Position numbers and translations under genes: made by a program. Of a DNA stretch of 5,100 bases, positions 4,925 through 5,100 are shown piece by piece. Source of the DNA: Actinomycetota bacterium (GTDB taxonomy: Bacteria > Actinomycetota > Thermoleophilia > Gaiellales > Gaiellaceae); the NCBI GenBank assembly GCA_005884155.1, contig VAXD01000087.1, forward strand, positions 1-5,100, written 5' to 3'. Every line of letters starts with the position of its first letter. Position 1 is the first letter of the stretch. Under the pieces are notes generated by a model. It made no database searches. It worked only from the letters and a program-made list of their open reading frames with translations, and was not told where the DNA came from.

Positions 4925-5100
4925 AGACCAACGTCTCGCAGCCCGTCCTGATCGTGCTGACCGTGGCCGGTTTCCTGGTCGCCGGGCTCGGCGGCTACTT
5001 TGTCCTGATCCGGCCGCAGCACGCGAAGGCGGCGAGCCTGGACAAGCAGATCTCGGACACGAACCAGGCGATCGATTCCGCCCGCACGCTGACGCTGCAG
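4921..5100 (+). CDS. pilO: PilO, inner-membrane T4P alignment protein (5' part only)
   Basis: This is the first 60 residues of a bitopic membrane protein, and the gene runs off the right edge. It starts MKTNVSQPVLIVLTV, has one membrane helix (about residues 9-30, ending YFVLIRPQ), then a coiled-coil start (HAKAASLDKQISDTNQAIDSA). This short cytoplasmic tail, single helix and coiled coil is the PilO N-terminal layout. GTG 4921 overlaps the pilN TGA (GTGA at 4921-4924), and GGGAGG (4909-4914) lies 6 nt upstream. The assignment rests on this architecture plus its position straight after pilN. The diagnostic C-terminal domain is outside the window. Confidence 0.88.
   Translation, partial: MKTNVSQPVLIVLTVAGFLVAGLGGYFVLIRPQHAKAASLDKQISDTNQAIDSARTLTLQ

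Noticed and set aside
1..5100. CRISPR array, tRNA or rRNA, insertion sequence, phage or toxin-antitoxin genes
   Set aside because: No spaced repeat array, cloverleaf, transposase motif or terminal inverted repeats were seen. Composition is uniform across the window.

Overview
The window is GC-rich (most third codon positions are G or C), uses GTG starts freely, and carries a type IV pilus (T4P) locus. The style fits a high-GC actinobacterial lineage; something like Thermoleophilia is my best guess, from the pilin and accessory-protein style. That is inference, because no rRNA or other phylogenetic marker is present.

Layout. Positions 41-358 (+) hold a small uncharacterised ORF with a good Shine-Dalgarno and an apparent local, self-correcting frameshift. 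A minus-strand group follows, read right to left. It starts with a class III type IV prepilin (1706-1323), then a strong intergenic hairpin terminator with a GAAA tetraloop (1302-1275), then a membrane-anchored protein with a thioredoxin-like tail that lacks cysteines (1231-638), and an 85-residue unknown protein (641-384) whose ATG overlaps the previous stop. A 150-bp divergent intergenic region (1707-1856) separates the prepilin from the plus-strand operon and is rich in inverted repeats. The plus-strand operon is pilT (1857-2990), pilM (2995-4287), pilN (4295-4924) and the first 60 codons of pilO (4921 to the window edge). It is packed with gaps of 4 and 7 nt and then a 4-nt overlap.

How the genes fit together. 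PilT is the hexameric ATPase that powers pilus retraction. PilM is the cytoplasmic actin-like protein that binds the N-terminal INLLP-type motif of PilN. PilN and PilO are bitopic membrane proteins that form the inner-membrane alignment platform. The divergent prepilin is a candidate fibre subunit. The extension ATPase PilB, the platform protein PilC, the prepilin peptidase PilD and any secretin are not in this window.

I see no clearly new system. The points most worth a second look are the structured, repeat-rich leader between prepilin and pilT, the cysteine-less thioredoxin-like partner gene, the basic 80-residue N-terminal extension of PilM, and the compensated frameshift in the first ORF.
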